Shown here: piece by piece, positions 1 through 7,884 of the stretch
Numbering within the stretch: the stretch's first letter is position 1
Layout: every line of letters starts with the position of its first letter
DNA from: Roseiarcus sp963835885
GTDB lineage: Bacteria; Pseudomonadota; Alphaproteobacteria; Rhizobiales; Beijerinckiaceae
Direction of reading: 5' to 3'
Length of the DNA stretch: 64,000 nucleotides
NCBI GenBank assembly: GCA_963835885.1
Contig: CAWIHF010000015.1
Coordinates: forward strand, 372,001 to 436,000
Made by a program: the position numbers and the translations under genes
Notes under the pieces: generated by a model
Told to the model about the DNA's origin: nothing
Database searches by the model: none
Seen by the model: only the letters and a program-made list of their open reading frames with translations

Positions 1-680
1 CTCAGCATTCGCAGGACTGGACGGGGTTGGTCGCTCAAATACCCGGACTGAAGGTCTTCTATCCGGCGACGCCGTACGATGCGAAAGGGCTCATGGCGAC
101 GGCTCTCTCGAGCGACGACCCAGTGGTGTTCTTCGAAAGCCAGCGGCTCTATGACACTCCGGAACTCTTTCAAGCCGGCGGCGTCCCAAAGGACTATTAT
201 CGAATTCCGGCCGGCGAGCCGGACGTGAAGCGGGCCGGCGATCATGTGACGATCTTGACGATCGGTCCCTCGCTCTACCCGGCGATGGACGCGGCGGGAG
301 AGCTCGAGCAAGCCTATGGCCTTGCGGCCGAAATCATCGATGCCCGCTGCCTCGTGCCGTTCAACTATGATCCGGTGCTCGAGTTGGTGCGCAAGACCGG
401 ACGACTGGTCGTCGTGACCGAGGCCTCCGAGCGGGGAAGCTTCGCGATGACGCTGTCGGCTAATGTCGCGCGCTTTGGTTTCGGCCACTTGAAAGCCCCT
501 CCAAGGGTCATCGGTTCGCCGAACTGGATCGTTCCGGGCGCCGACATGGAATCGACCTATTTTCCCCAGGCGCACGACATCGTCGACATTGTCGTGGCGG
601 AACTGTTCCCCGACCGCAACCGCAACAGGCGCGGCGTGAGGACGTGGAACGATCTCGACCTCGCCCGACGGGGTCTTTGA
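1..680 (+). CDS. 2-oxoacid dehydrogenase E1 beta subunit, C-terminal part (acetoin/pyruvate type)
   Basis: The gene is cut by the window edge; the reading frame is open from base 3, so the TTG at 27 is internal. The start of the visible protein reads QHSQDWTGLVAQIPGLKVFYP, the transketolase-type beta-subunit segment that carries the HSQD motif. The C-terminal transketolase domain follows (residues about 60-215). In this family the beta subunit pairs with a thiamine-diphosphate alpha subunit to decarboxylate a 2-oxoacid or cleave acetoin, and passes the acyl group to a lipoyl carrier. The next two genes encode a stand-alone lipoyl domain and an alpha/beta hydrolase, which favours an acetoin-dehydrogenase-like complex over a housekeeping pyruvate dehydrogenase. 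The substrate itself is inferred. Confidence 0.85.
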   Translation, partial: QHSQDWTGLVAQIPGLKVFYPATPYDAKGLMATALSSDDPVVFFESQRLYDTPELFQAGGVPKDYYRIPAGEPDVKRAGDHVTILTIGPSLYPAMDAAGELEQAYGLAAEIIDARCLVPFNYDPVLELVRKTGRLVVVTEASERGSFAMTLSANVARFGFGHLKAPPRVIGSPNWIVPGADMESTYFPQAHDIVDIVVAELFPDRNRNRRGVRTWNDLDLARRGL

Positions 681-708
681 TCGACAGCGCCAGGGGAGGA
701 CGAACGAG

Positions 709-948
709 ATGGACGTCAACATTGTGATGCCGCAACTCGGCAACGAGATCGAGGAAGCGCAGATCGACGCCTGGCTCAAGAAACCCGGCGATGCGATCAA
801 GAAAGACGAACAGGTCGTCGTGATAACGACGCCCAAGGTCACCTTCGAGATCGAAGCGCCGGCGGCGGGAACCCTCAAGACGATTCTCGTGGAGGCGGAC
901 GAGATCGCGCCTGTCGGCGCCGTTCTTGGCGTGATCGAGCTAAGGTGA
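709..948 (+). CDS. Stand-alone biotin/lipoyl-attachment domain protein
   Basis: A 79-residue protein made of a single lipoyl domain. It opens with the MPQLGNEIEEAQIDAW strand, and the modifiable lysine sits in the hairpin ITTPKVTFEIEAP (about residue 45). It should be the swinging-arm acyl carrier for the E1 component encoded 28 bp upstream. E2 proteins normally have peripheral-subunit-binding and catalytic domains after the lipoyl domain; these are absent. The stop overlaps the GTG of the following hydrolase by four bases, so the two are probably translationally coupled. The RBS is GGGAGGA, 10 bp before the ATG. Confidence 0.85.
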   Translation: MDVNIVMPQLGNEIEEAQIDAWLKKPGDAIKKDEQVVVITTPKVTFEIEAPAAGTLKTILVEADEIAPVGAVLGVIELR

Positions 949-1727
949 GCCCGACCCCGCCGACAATCCCTGCCCTGGTGCTGGTGGCGGGTCAGGATGG
1001 CCCCGCCATTCTCCTCATTCACGGTTTCGGCGCCGATCGCTTGACTTGGCTCGTCACCCAGCAGGCGTTGGCGGTTGCCGGGCGGGTCTACGCACTCGAT
1101 CTTCCTGGCCATGGACGAACGCCGTTGACCGGCCCCGGCCATCTGGACGAGCTCTCCAGCGCCGTGGAGCAGGCGATCGAAGCCTCGGGCGTCGGCGCGG
1201 TTCACGTCGTCGCCCATTCCCTCGGAGCTGCAGTCGCGATCTCGCTTGCCGTCGCCCGGCCGGATCTCGTCCGCTCTCTGGCCTTGATCGCGGCCGCGGG
1301 TCTCGGGCACGGCGTCGACGAGCGCTTTCTGTCCGACTACCCGAATTGCTTGTCCGCCGGGGAGATGGAGGGCGTGCTGCGGCGCCTCGTGACGCGTCCG
1401 CGGCTCATCAGCCGGCAAATGGCCGAAAGGGTGCTCGAACAGCTCGAAGCCCCCGGGGGCCGCCAAGGTCTGATTGCCATCGCGAACGAACTTCGCCGCA
1501 TCGACTCGATCATCGAGCCGTACTTCCAGGCTGTGGCCCGTTCGTCCCTGCCCCGCATCGCGGTCTGGGGCGCAGCCGACGCCATCATCCCGCTTGATGC
1601 GGACCGTCTTCTGCGCTTCGGCGCGGAAAGCCTCGTCTTTCCGGACGCCGCTCACCTGCCGCATATCGAAAACCCGCGTTTGGCGAACGAACGCCTGCTG
1701 GGGTGGTTGACGGCACAGAGCCGGTAA
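945..1727 (+). CDS. Alpha/beta hydrolase, AcoC-like acyltransferase partner
   Basis: A 260-residue alpha/beta-hydrolase fold. The oxyanion-hole strand is LLIHGFGADRLTW, the nucleophile elbow is AHSLGAA (Ser near residue 93), the acid is in WGAADAIIP, and the catalytic His is in DAAHLPHIENP near the C-terminus. In the AcoC E2 of acetoin dehydrogenase a lipoyl domain is fused in front of exactly this kind of hydrolase. Here the two halves are separate genes overlapping by GTGA. A role in transferring the acetyl group to CoA is inferred from that arrangement; a free esterase cannot be excluded. The GTG start is set by the overlap. Confidence 0.75.
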   Translation: MSPTPPTIPALVLVAGQDGPAILLIHGFGADRLTWLVTQQALAVAGRVYALDLPGHGRTPLTGPGHLDELSSAVEQAIEASGVGAVHVVAHSLGAAVAISLAVARPDLVRSLALIAAAGLGHGVDERFLSDYPNCLSAGEMEGVLRRLVTRPRLISRQMAERVLEQLEAPGGRQGLIAIANELRRIDSIIEPYFQAVARSSLPRIAVWGAADAIIPLDADRLLRFGAESLVFPDAAHLPHIENPRLANERLLGWLTAQSR

Positions 1728-1763
1728 CGGCTTGCCGCCTCGGCGCCGTATGGGCGCCAACCG

Positions 1764-3392
1764 TCAGTCGGTCGGCAGCTTGTAGCCTTTGAACGTCTCG
1801 CGCAGTTTCAGCTTGTTGATCTTGCCGGTCGCGGTATGGGGGATCTCCTTCACCACCTGCATATCGTCCGGCATCCACCACTTGGCGATTTTCGGCTTCA
1901 GGAAGTCGAGCACATCCTCGGCGTTGACCTCGTGGCCTTCCTTCGGCACGACGACCAGCAGCGGCCGCTCGTCCCATTTCGGATGAGCGACGCCGATGAC
2001 CGCCGCCTCCGCCACGTCCGGGTGCCCGACGGCGAGGTTCTCGATGTCGATGGTCGAGATCCACTCGCCGCCCGACTTGATGACGTCCTTGGCCCGGTCG
2101 GTGATCTGCATGAAGCCTTCGGGATCGATGGTGGCGACGTCGCCGGTATCGAAGAAGCCGTTCTCGTCGAGGATCTTGCCGCCCTCGTCGCGGAAATAGG
2201 TCTCGACGACGGCGAAGCCCTTGACCTTCAACCGGCCGAAGCGCTTGCCGTCCCACGGCACGTCGTTGTTCTCGTCGTCGACGATTTTCATCTCGACGCC
2301 GAACGGCGCCCAGCCCTGCTTGGACTGAACGGCGAGCTTCTCTTCGTGCGACAGCCCGACCTGGCTGGGCTTGATCGAGCCCGCCGATCCGACGGGGCTC
2401 ATCTCGGTCATGCCCCAGGCATGGCGCACGTGGACGCCGTAGTCGTCCTCGAACGCGCGGATCATGTCGGGCGGACAGGCCGAGCCGCCGATGGCGACGA
2501 GCTTGAGCGTCGAGAGCCGCTTGCCCTCCTTGCGCAGATAATGCAGCAGGCCGAGCCAGACGGTCGGCACGGCGGCGGTCATCGTCACCTTTTCAGTTTC
2601 GAGAATGTCGTAGACCGAGGCCCCGTCGAGCTTCGCCCCCGGCATCACCATCCGCGCGCCGCGAATGAGGCATGCCAGCGCAAGTCCCCAGGAATTGGCG
2701 TGGAACATCGGGACGACCGGCAGAACCAAGTCGTAGGCGTTCAGCGTCAGCGTTTCCGGGCCGGTCGCCATCATGGAGTGGAGGATATTCGAGCGGTGCG
2801 AATAGAGCACGCCCTTGGGGTTGCCCGTGGTGCCCGAGGTGTAACAGAGCCCTGCGGCGGTGCGCTCGTCGAACTCCTTCCATTTGAAATCGGCGTCGAC
2901 CTCGTTCAGCCACGCCTCGTAGGCGACGGCGTTCTTCAGCTTGGTCGCCGGCATGTGGGCGGCGTCGGTCAGGACAATGTAGCGCTCGACGGTCGGCAGA
3001 TGGTCGGCGATCGCCTCGAGCAGCGGCACGAAGGTGAGGTCGGTCATCACGATCCGGTCTTCGGCGTGGTTGACGATCCAGGCGATCTGCTCGGGGAAAA
3101 GACGCGGATTGACAGTGTGATAGACCGCTCCGAGGCCGGTTATGCCATACCAGGCTTCGAGATGGCGGAAGCCGTTCCACGCCAGCGTCGCGACCCGGTC
3201 GCCGAGCCTGATCCCGTCGCGTTCGAGGCGCTTGGCCACCTTGAGCGCCCGGCCGCGGATCTCACGGTAGTTCGTCCGATGCATCGGGCCTTCGACCATG
3301 CGGGAGACGACTTCCTGCGTCGGAAACTGGATGGCGGCGAAATCGATGATCTTGTGCATGAGCAGGGGCCATTCCTGCATGCGTCCGAACAT
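1764..3392 (-). CDS. Medium/long-chain acyl-CoA synthetase (AMP-forming)
   Basis: An adenylate-forming enzyme of about 542 residues. The P-loop signature is YTSGTTGNPKGVLYSH, followed by the A5-type motif HAWGMTEMSP and the TGD motif (FDTGDVATIDPEG). The C-terminal K motif is PHTATGKINKLKLRE. It activates a carboxylic acid to an acyl-CoA; homologues act on fatty acids, aryl acids or 3-methylmercaptopropionate, and the substrate cannot be read here. The start is set at ATG 3392 because GGGAGGAACGA precedes it; an upstream in-frame ATG at 3434 has no such site. It is divergent from the MarR-type gene at 3546, which may regulate it. Confidence 0.88.
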   Translation of the reverse strand: MFGRMQEWPLLMHKIIDFAAIQFPTQEVVSRMVEGPMHRTNYREIRGRALKVAKRLERDGIRLGDRVATLAWNGFRHLEAWYGITGLGAVYHTVNPRLFPEQIAWIVNHAEDRIVMTDLTFVPLLEAIADHLPTVERYIVLTDAAHMPATKLKNAVAYEAWLNEVDADFKWKEFDERTAAGLCYTSGTTGNPKGVLYSHRSNILHSMMATGPETLTLNAYDLVLPVVPMFHANSWGLALACLIRGARMVMPGAKLDGASVYDILETEKVTMTAAVPTVWLGLLHYLRKEGKRLSTLKLVAIGGSACPPDMIRAFEDDYGVHVRHAWGMTEMSPVGSAGSIKPSQVGLSHEEKLAVQSKQGWAPFGVEMKIVDDENNDVPWDGKRFGRLKVKGFAVVETYFRDEGGKILDENGFFDTGDVATIDPEGFMQITDRAKDVIKSGGEWISTIDIENLAVGHPDVAEAAVIGVAHPKWDERPLLVVVPKEGHEVNAEDVLDFLKPKIAKWWMPDDMQVVKEIPHTATGKINKLKLRETFKGYKLPTD

Positions 3393-3545
3393 TCGTTCCT
3401 CCCTTGCTCGTTGCGCGACTTGATCGCGACGCACGAATTGTTCATGTCTATACCTTGGCGCAGGCGAAGCCGATTTGCAATCGCACGGAGCAAAATCCCC
3501 GGCGAAACACGGGTCATCGCGAGTCTCTACAACGGAAGGGCGCGG

Positions 3546-4022
3546 ATGCCGGACGGCGACAAGACCGAGATATCGACCCGTGTTTGGTTTCGCCTGCTGC
3601 GCCTCGAGGCGAGAATGCAGGCCGCTGTCGGCGAGCGGCTGCGCCAGATCGGCGTGTCAATTCCGCAATGCGACGTGCTGACGACGCTGAGCGAGCGGGA
3701 AGGGGTCAGCCAGCAGCAGCTCGCCGAGCGGCTCTATGTGACCAAGGGCAATATTTCAGGCCTTCTCGACCAACTCGAGGACGCCGGCTTCGTCGAGCGC
3801 CGCGCAGCCGCGACCGACCGGCGCCAATATTCGATCTACCTGACCGAATCGGGTCGCGCGATGGCGGAGAAGGCGATCGCCGTCCAGCACAAGTGGATCG
3901 CCTCGACGCTGGGGCTTCTAAGCAAAGCCGACCTCGAGGCGCTCGAGACGCGCCTCCTCGCGCTACGCGACATCATGCGCGACCAGGAGACCCGGCCCGG
4001 GGCAAAAGCGGCGGAAGGCTGA
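3546..4022 (+). CDS. MarR family transcriptional regulator
   Basis: A 158-residue winged-helix regulator. The recognition helix region is SQQQLAERLYVTKGNISGLL (residues about 55-75), followed by the wing DRRQYSIYLTESG typical of MarR proteins. MarR repressors usually release DNA on binding a phenolic or acyl-CoA ligand. It lies 153 bp from, and divergent to, the acyl-CoA synthetase gene, so the acyl-CoA product or its precursor acid is a plausible ligand (inference). No convincing palindrome was identified in the shared intergenic DNA. Confidence 0.85.
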   Translation: MPDGDKTEISTRVWFRLLRLEARMQAAVGERLRQIGVSIPQCDVLTTLSEREGVSQQQLAERLYVTKGNISGLLDQLEDAGFVERRAAATDRRQYSIYLTESGRAMAEKAIAVQHKWIASTLGLLSKADLEALETRLLALRDIMRDQETRPGAKAAEG

Positions 4023-4049
4023 GCGTTCTCGCCTGACCTCCCGCCTGCG

Positions 4050-5145
4050 TCACCTGTCGAGCCCGCTCATCAGCATGTATTTGATCTCGACGAATTCCCT
4101 CCGCGCCATGCCGCGAGCCCTCCCGGCCGAGGCCGGATTCTTTCACGCCGCCAAAAGGAGCGAGTTCGGTCGAGATGGCGCCGGAGTTGATCCCGACCAT
4201 GCCGTATTCGAGCGCCTCGGCGACGCGCCAGACCCGGCCGAGGTCGCGCGCGTAGAAATAGGCTGCGAGCCCATATTGGGTGTCATTGGCGAGGCGGATC
4301 GCATCGGCCTCGTCCTTGAAACGGAACACCGGCGCGATCGGGCCGAAAGTCTCCTCGCGGGCGATCCGCATCGAGGCGTCGAGGCCCGACAGCACCGTAG
4401 GCTCGAAGAAAGTGCGCCCGAGCGCGTGGCGCCTGCCCCCGATCGTCGCCTTGGCGCCCCTCTCGAGCGCATCGGCGATATGCGCCTCGACCTTCTCGAC
4501 CGCCTCCTCGTTGATCAGCGGCCCCTGGTTGACCCCGGTCTCCGTTCCCTCGCCGACCTTGAGCTTCGCCACCGCCTCGGTGAGTTTCGCCACGAAGGAC
4601 TCATAGATGCCCTCCTGCGCATAAATGCGGTTGGCGCAGACGCAGGTCTGGCCCATGTTGCGGAACTTCGAGACGATCGCGCCCTCGACCGCCGCTTCGA
4701 CGTCGGCGTCGTCGAACACGATGAACGGCGCGTTGCCGCCGAGCTCGAGGCCGACCTTCTTCACCGTCCCGGCCGCCTGGCGCATAAGGAGCTTGCCGAC
4801 CTCGGTCGAGCCGGTGAAGCCGACGAAGCGCACCGCGGGATGCTCGCACATCGCCTTGCCGATTTCTGGCGCGTCGCCCGTCAGCATGTTGAGGACGCCC
4901 GGTGGAAACCCGGCGCGCTGAGCGAGTTCGGCCAGCGCCAGCGCCGTCAGCGGGGTTTCCGGCGCGGGCTTCACCACCGCACCGCAGCCGACCGCGAGCG
5001 CTGGCGCGACCTTGCGGGTGATCATGGCGGCCGGAAAATTCCACGGGGTGATCGCCGCGACCACGCCGATCGGCTGCCTGACGACAAGGATGCGCGAATG
5101 GCCCGGAAGGTCGGGTTGATCTCGCCGTAGACGCGCTCGATCTCA
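4050..5145 (-). pseudogene. Aldehyde dehydrogenase (succinate-semialdehyde type), truncated and frameshifted
   Basis: About 360 residues of an NAD(P)-dependent aldehyde dehydrogenase remain. They include the NAD-binding motif VVAAITPWNFP, the catalytic Glu in LELGGNAP and the catalytic Cys in NMGQTCVCANRIY. Three lesions are visible. Roughly the first 130 residues are missing. An indel separates ERVYGEINPTFRA from RILVVRQPIGV near 5100. An extra G near 4110 moves the C-terminus out of frame; the alternative frame reads EFVEIKYMLMSGLDR and stops at 4050, matching the normal family end. The missing N-terminus coincides with the edge of a degraded transposase, so a deletion or transposition event probably removed it. 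Confidence 0.85.
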
Positions 5146-5824
5146 TCGCGAAGTTGGACGACGCGACCGGGGCGATCTATTCGGCGGTTCTGGTCGAGGA
5201 GGAGGGTACGGCTTCGACGTTCCGCGCGCTGGAAGAGACTTCGGGGCCCAAGGGCTGCCGATGAGCCTCTATACGGAGCGCGGTTCAACTACTTCCATAC
5301 CGCCGAGGCGGGCGGCAAGATCGACCGCAGCCGCCTGACGCAGGTGGGCCGGGCGCTCGAGCAACTCGGCGTCGAGCATATCGGGGCCTATTCGCCGCAG
5401 GCGCGCGGGCGCTCGGAGCGGGCGTTCAGACCTTGCAGGAGCGGCTGGTGAAGGAGCTCAAGCTCGCCGGGATCACGGCGATCAGGCGGCCAACGCGTTC
5501 ATCCGCGAGGTCTATCTGCCCGCCCACAACGAGCGCTTCGCGGTCGCGCCGGCGCAGCCCGGTTCGGCCTTCACCCCGATCCCGGGCGTCGACCTCGATG
5601 AGATCCTGTGCGCGCAGGAGGAGCGCCAGGTCGGCAACGACAATTGCGTGTCCTACCGCACGCTCAAACTGCAGATCCCGGAGGGCCCGCTGCGGCCGCA
5701 CTTCGTCAAGGCGAGGGTCAAGGTCCATCACTATCCCGATGGCTCGCACGCCGTCTTTTACGGCCCGCGCTGCATCGGCCGCTACGACCAGACCGGGCGC
5801 CGGGACGCGAAAAACGCCGCCTAA
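5143..5824 (+). pseudogene. ISNCY-family transposase remnant
   Basis: Stitching frames gives about 230 residues of a DDE transposase: LDDATGAIYSAVLVEEEGTA, then LPMSLYTERG, YFHTAEAGGKIDRS, LEQLGVEHIGAYSPQARG, SERAF, and a long C-terminal stretch ending GPRCIGRYDQTG. At least four frameshifts are needed (near 5240, 5280, 5420 and 5485). The N-terminal helix-turn-helix and first catalytic segment are absent. No terminal repeats were recognised. The remnant abuts the truncated aldehyde dehydrogenase head-to-head at about 5143. Confidence 0.75.
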
Positions 5825-6376
5825 ATCCGCTCGGTGGCGCGCCTGTGGAAATGTGGACAACGCAAAGCGTTGCCCACTGTCCCACAGGGAGAACAGAAGC
5901 AGAAGAAGCGGACATTCGATGTGCTACCAGAACGGACAAGTTAATCCGCTATCGACATTATTTTCACGCGGGTATTTTCACACGGCTCGCGATGGAAATC
6001 GCGGCGCGAGGCCGACGCCGCCCCGCCATGGCGCCGGGGGGTACAGGGCGCCGCCCGAACGACATCGCCAACCACGCTTCGGTGCGCGGAATAGGGAGCT
6101 CTATTTTGGCGAACAGGGAGGTTTCGCTCAACGAACAGGGAGGCAACAGGGCTTTGGATACCGGCCTGTTGCGTCACACGCTTGAGCACCGTTGCTGCGC
6201 TCGAATCGACGAGCACGGGAAGCAGCTCGACAAGCGGCTTATTGAATCGAAATTTAAGGTCTGGACGGCAGCCCTGCGGTCGGCCGACGAGAGTTCCGTT
6301 TCGAGAAAGCAATCCGTCCGTCGCCGGTCTGGTCAAGAATGGCCGTCTTTGCGCCTATCCGCATTGTCCCATGGGC
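5825..6376. other. Intergenic region upstream of recA, no gene seen
   Basis: No supported coding sequence was found. The stretch contains a short cluster of AACAGGGA motifs at 6111-6152 that belongs to the same interspersed family seen at 30.6 kb and 37.4 kb. The recA SOS box follows directly. Confidence 0.6.
6111..6152. repeat. AACAGGGA motif cluster (interspersed repeat, locus 1)
   Basis: Two copies of CGAACAGGGAGG and a third partial CAACAGGG occur in 42 bp. The same core, as TTCCCTGTTC or its complement, recurs at 30.6 kb and 37.4 kb in this window. Confidence 0.55.
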
Positions 6377-6391
6377 GAACAAAAAAAGAAC
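6377..6391 (+). promoter_or_regulatory. LexA SOS box of recA
   Basis: GAACAAAAAAAGAAC is a perfect match to the alphaproteobacterial LexA operator GAAC-N7-GAAC. It lies 98 bp before the recA start, as expected for an SOS-inducible recA. Confidence 0.85.
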
Positions 6392-6489
6392 TTGCGTTCG
6401 GGAACAAATCATGCACACATGCACGGGCGCAGCCGGAGACAGCGCGAGTTGCTAAGCCAACCCAGCCCGTGAGAGAAGGACGAGAGAAT

Positions 6490-7569
6490 ATGAGCCAGCC
6501 GATTCTTCGCGTGGTGGAAGGCGCAAGCGTGGACAAGACAAAAGCCCTCGACGCGGCCCTGTCGCAGATCGAACGCGCCTTCGGCAAAGGCTCGATCATG
6601 CGCCTCGGCAAGAATCAGCAGGCGGTCGAGATCGAGACCATCTCGACCGGATCGCTCGGGCTCGACATCGCGCTCGGCGTCGGCGGCCTGCCGCGCGGGC
6701 GGGTGATCGAGATCTACGGGCCCGAATCGTCGGGCAAGACCACGCTGACCCTGCATGTGATCGCGGAAGCGCAGAAGAGAGGCGGCGTCTGCGCCTTCGT
6801 CGACGCCGAGCACGCGCTCGACCCGATCTATGCGAGAAAGCTCGGAGTGAACCTCAACGACCTGCTGATTTCCCAGCCTGACACCGGCGAGCAGGCGCTC
6901 GAAATCACCGACACCCTGGTGCGCTCGGGCGCGGTCGACGTTCTCGTCATCGATTCGGTCGCGGCGCTGACCCCGCGGGCCGAGATCGAGGGCGAAATGG
7001 GCGATTCCCAGCCTGGCCTGCAGGCGCGGCTGATGAGCCAGGCCCTGCGCAAGCTCACCTCCTCCATTTCCCGATCCAACACCATGGTGATCTTCATCAA
7101 CCAGATCCGGATGAAGATCGGCGTCATGTACGGTTCGCCCGAAACCACGAGCGGCGGCAACGCGCTGAAATTCTACGCATCCATCCGTCTCGACATCCGG
7201 CGGATCGGATCGATCAAGGATCGCGACCAGCTGGTCGGCAACCAGACGCGCGTCAAGGTGGTCAAGAACAAGGTCGCCCCGCCGTTCAAGCAGGTCGAAT
7301 TCGACATCATGTACGGCGAAGGCATCTCCAAGACCGGCGAACTGATCGATCTCGGCGTGAGGGCCGGCATCGTGGAGAAGTCGGGCGCCTGGTTCTCCTT
7401 CGACAGCGTCCGTCTCGGCCAGGGCCGGGAGAACGCCAAAACCTACCTCAAGGCCAATCCTGAGGCGGCCGACCGGATCGAGCGCGCCATTCGCGAGAAC
7501 TCCGGCCTGATCGCCGACCGTATTCTTGAAAACGCCGGTCCATCGGACGAGGACGTCGCCGAAGGCTAG
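6490..7569 (+). CDS. recA: Recombinase RecA
   Basis: A 359-residue RecA with all family landmarks: Walker A GPESSGKTTL, Walker B-like VLVIDSVAALTPRAE, the L2 loop region FINQIRMKIGVMYGSPETTSGGNALKFYAS, and the C-terminal domain ending in an acidic tail (SDEDVAEG). It forms the nucleoprotein filament for homologous recombination and triggers LexA self-cleavage. The start is ATG 6490 behind GAGAAGGACGAGAGAAT; the N-terminus DKTKALDAALSQIERAFGKG aligns with the family start, so the longer open frame upstream is not coding. Control by LexA is supported by the upstream SOS box. The following gene is alaS, the order usual in Rhizobiales. Confidence 0.98.
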   Translation: MSQPILRVVEGASVDKTKALDAALSQIERAFGKGSIMRLGKNQQAVEIETISTGSLGLDIALGVGGLPRGRVIEIYGPESSGKTTLTLHVIAEAQKRGGVCAFVDAEHALDPIYARKLGVNLNDLLISQPDTGEQALEITDTLVRSGAVDVLVIDSVAALTPRAEIEGEMGDSQPGLQARLMSQALRKLTSSISRSNTMVIFINQIRMKIGVMYGSPETTSGGNALKFYASIRLDIRRIGSIKDRDQLVGNQTRVKVVKNKVAPPFKQVEFDIMYGEGISKTGELIDLGVRAGIVEKSGAWFSFDSVRLGQGRENAKTYLKANPEAADRIERAIRENSGLIADRILENAGPSDEDVAEG

Positions 7570-7884
7570 GTCGGCTCGTTCGGGCGCCCCCAGCGTTCCC
7601 GCCTGAAAAAAGGCGCGCCGGTCCCGCAAGCGAGCCGACTGTCTTTCCGCGCGTTCGGGCGCGCGCGGGGCGGCAAAAGCCGTCCTCGCCCTTCTTTTCG
7701 GCCCGTCTCGAGCGCAAGGCCGGCGGAAGGCCGCTTCAAAAGGCGCGGCGCAACGATTTCTCGACATTTTGGTTGAGCCTGAACGGGCCGGCGCGGAACG
7801 CCTCGCATGGGGAAATGCCGTTGGCGCTTCGTGCGGCCGTGCTCTAGAAAGCCCGGGGAAAACCCCGTCGAGGGCAGCGTGTTC
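7570..7884. other. recA-alaS intergenic region with a long inverted repeat
   Basis: No gene was recognised. GTCGGCTCG just after the recA stop (7570-7578) pairs perfectly with CGAGCCGAC near 7630-7638 across a loop of about 50 nt, followed by a short T-containing stretch. This may be a terminator or a transcript-end structure, but it lacks a classical T tract. Confidence 0.35.

Noticed and set aside
1836..3545. Long plus-strand open frame that continues into the MarR gene
   Set aside because: It lies antisense to the acyl-CoA synthetase, its composition is shadow-like (Asp/Arg/Val-rich), and the MarR homology begins only at 3546.
4075..5130. Plus-strand open frame of 351 codons
   Set aside because: It is antisense to the aldehyde dehydrogenase remnant, which has clear catalytic motifs.
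5608..6489. In-frame extension of recA by nearly 300 codons
   Set aside because: It runs through transposase remnant and intergenic DNA including the SOS box; RecA homology starts at 6490.
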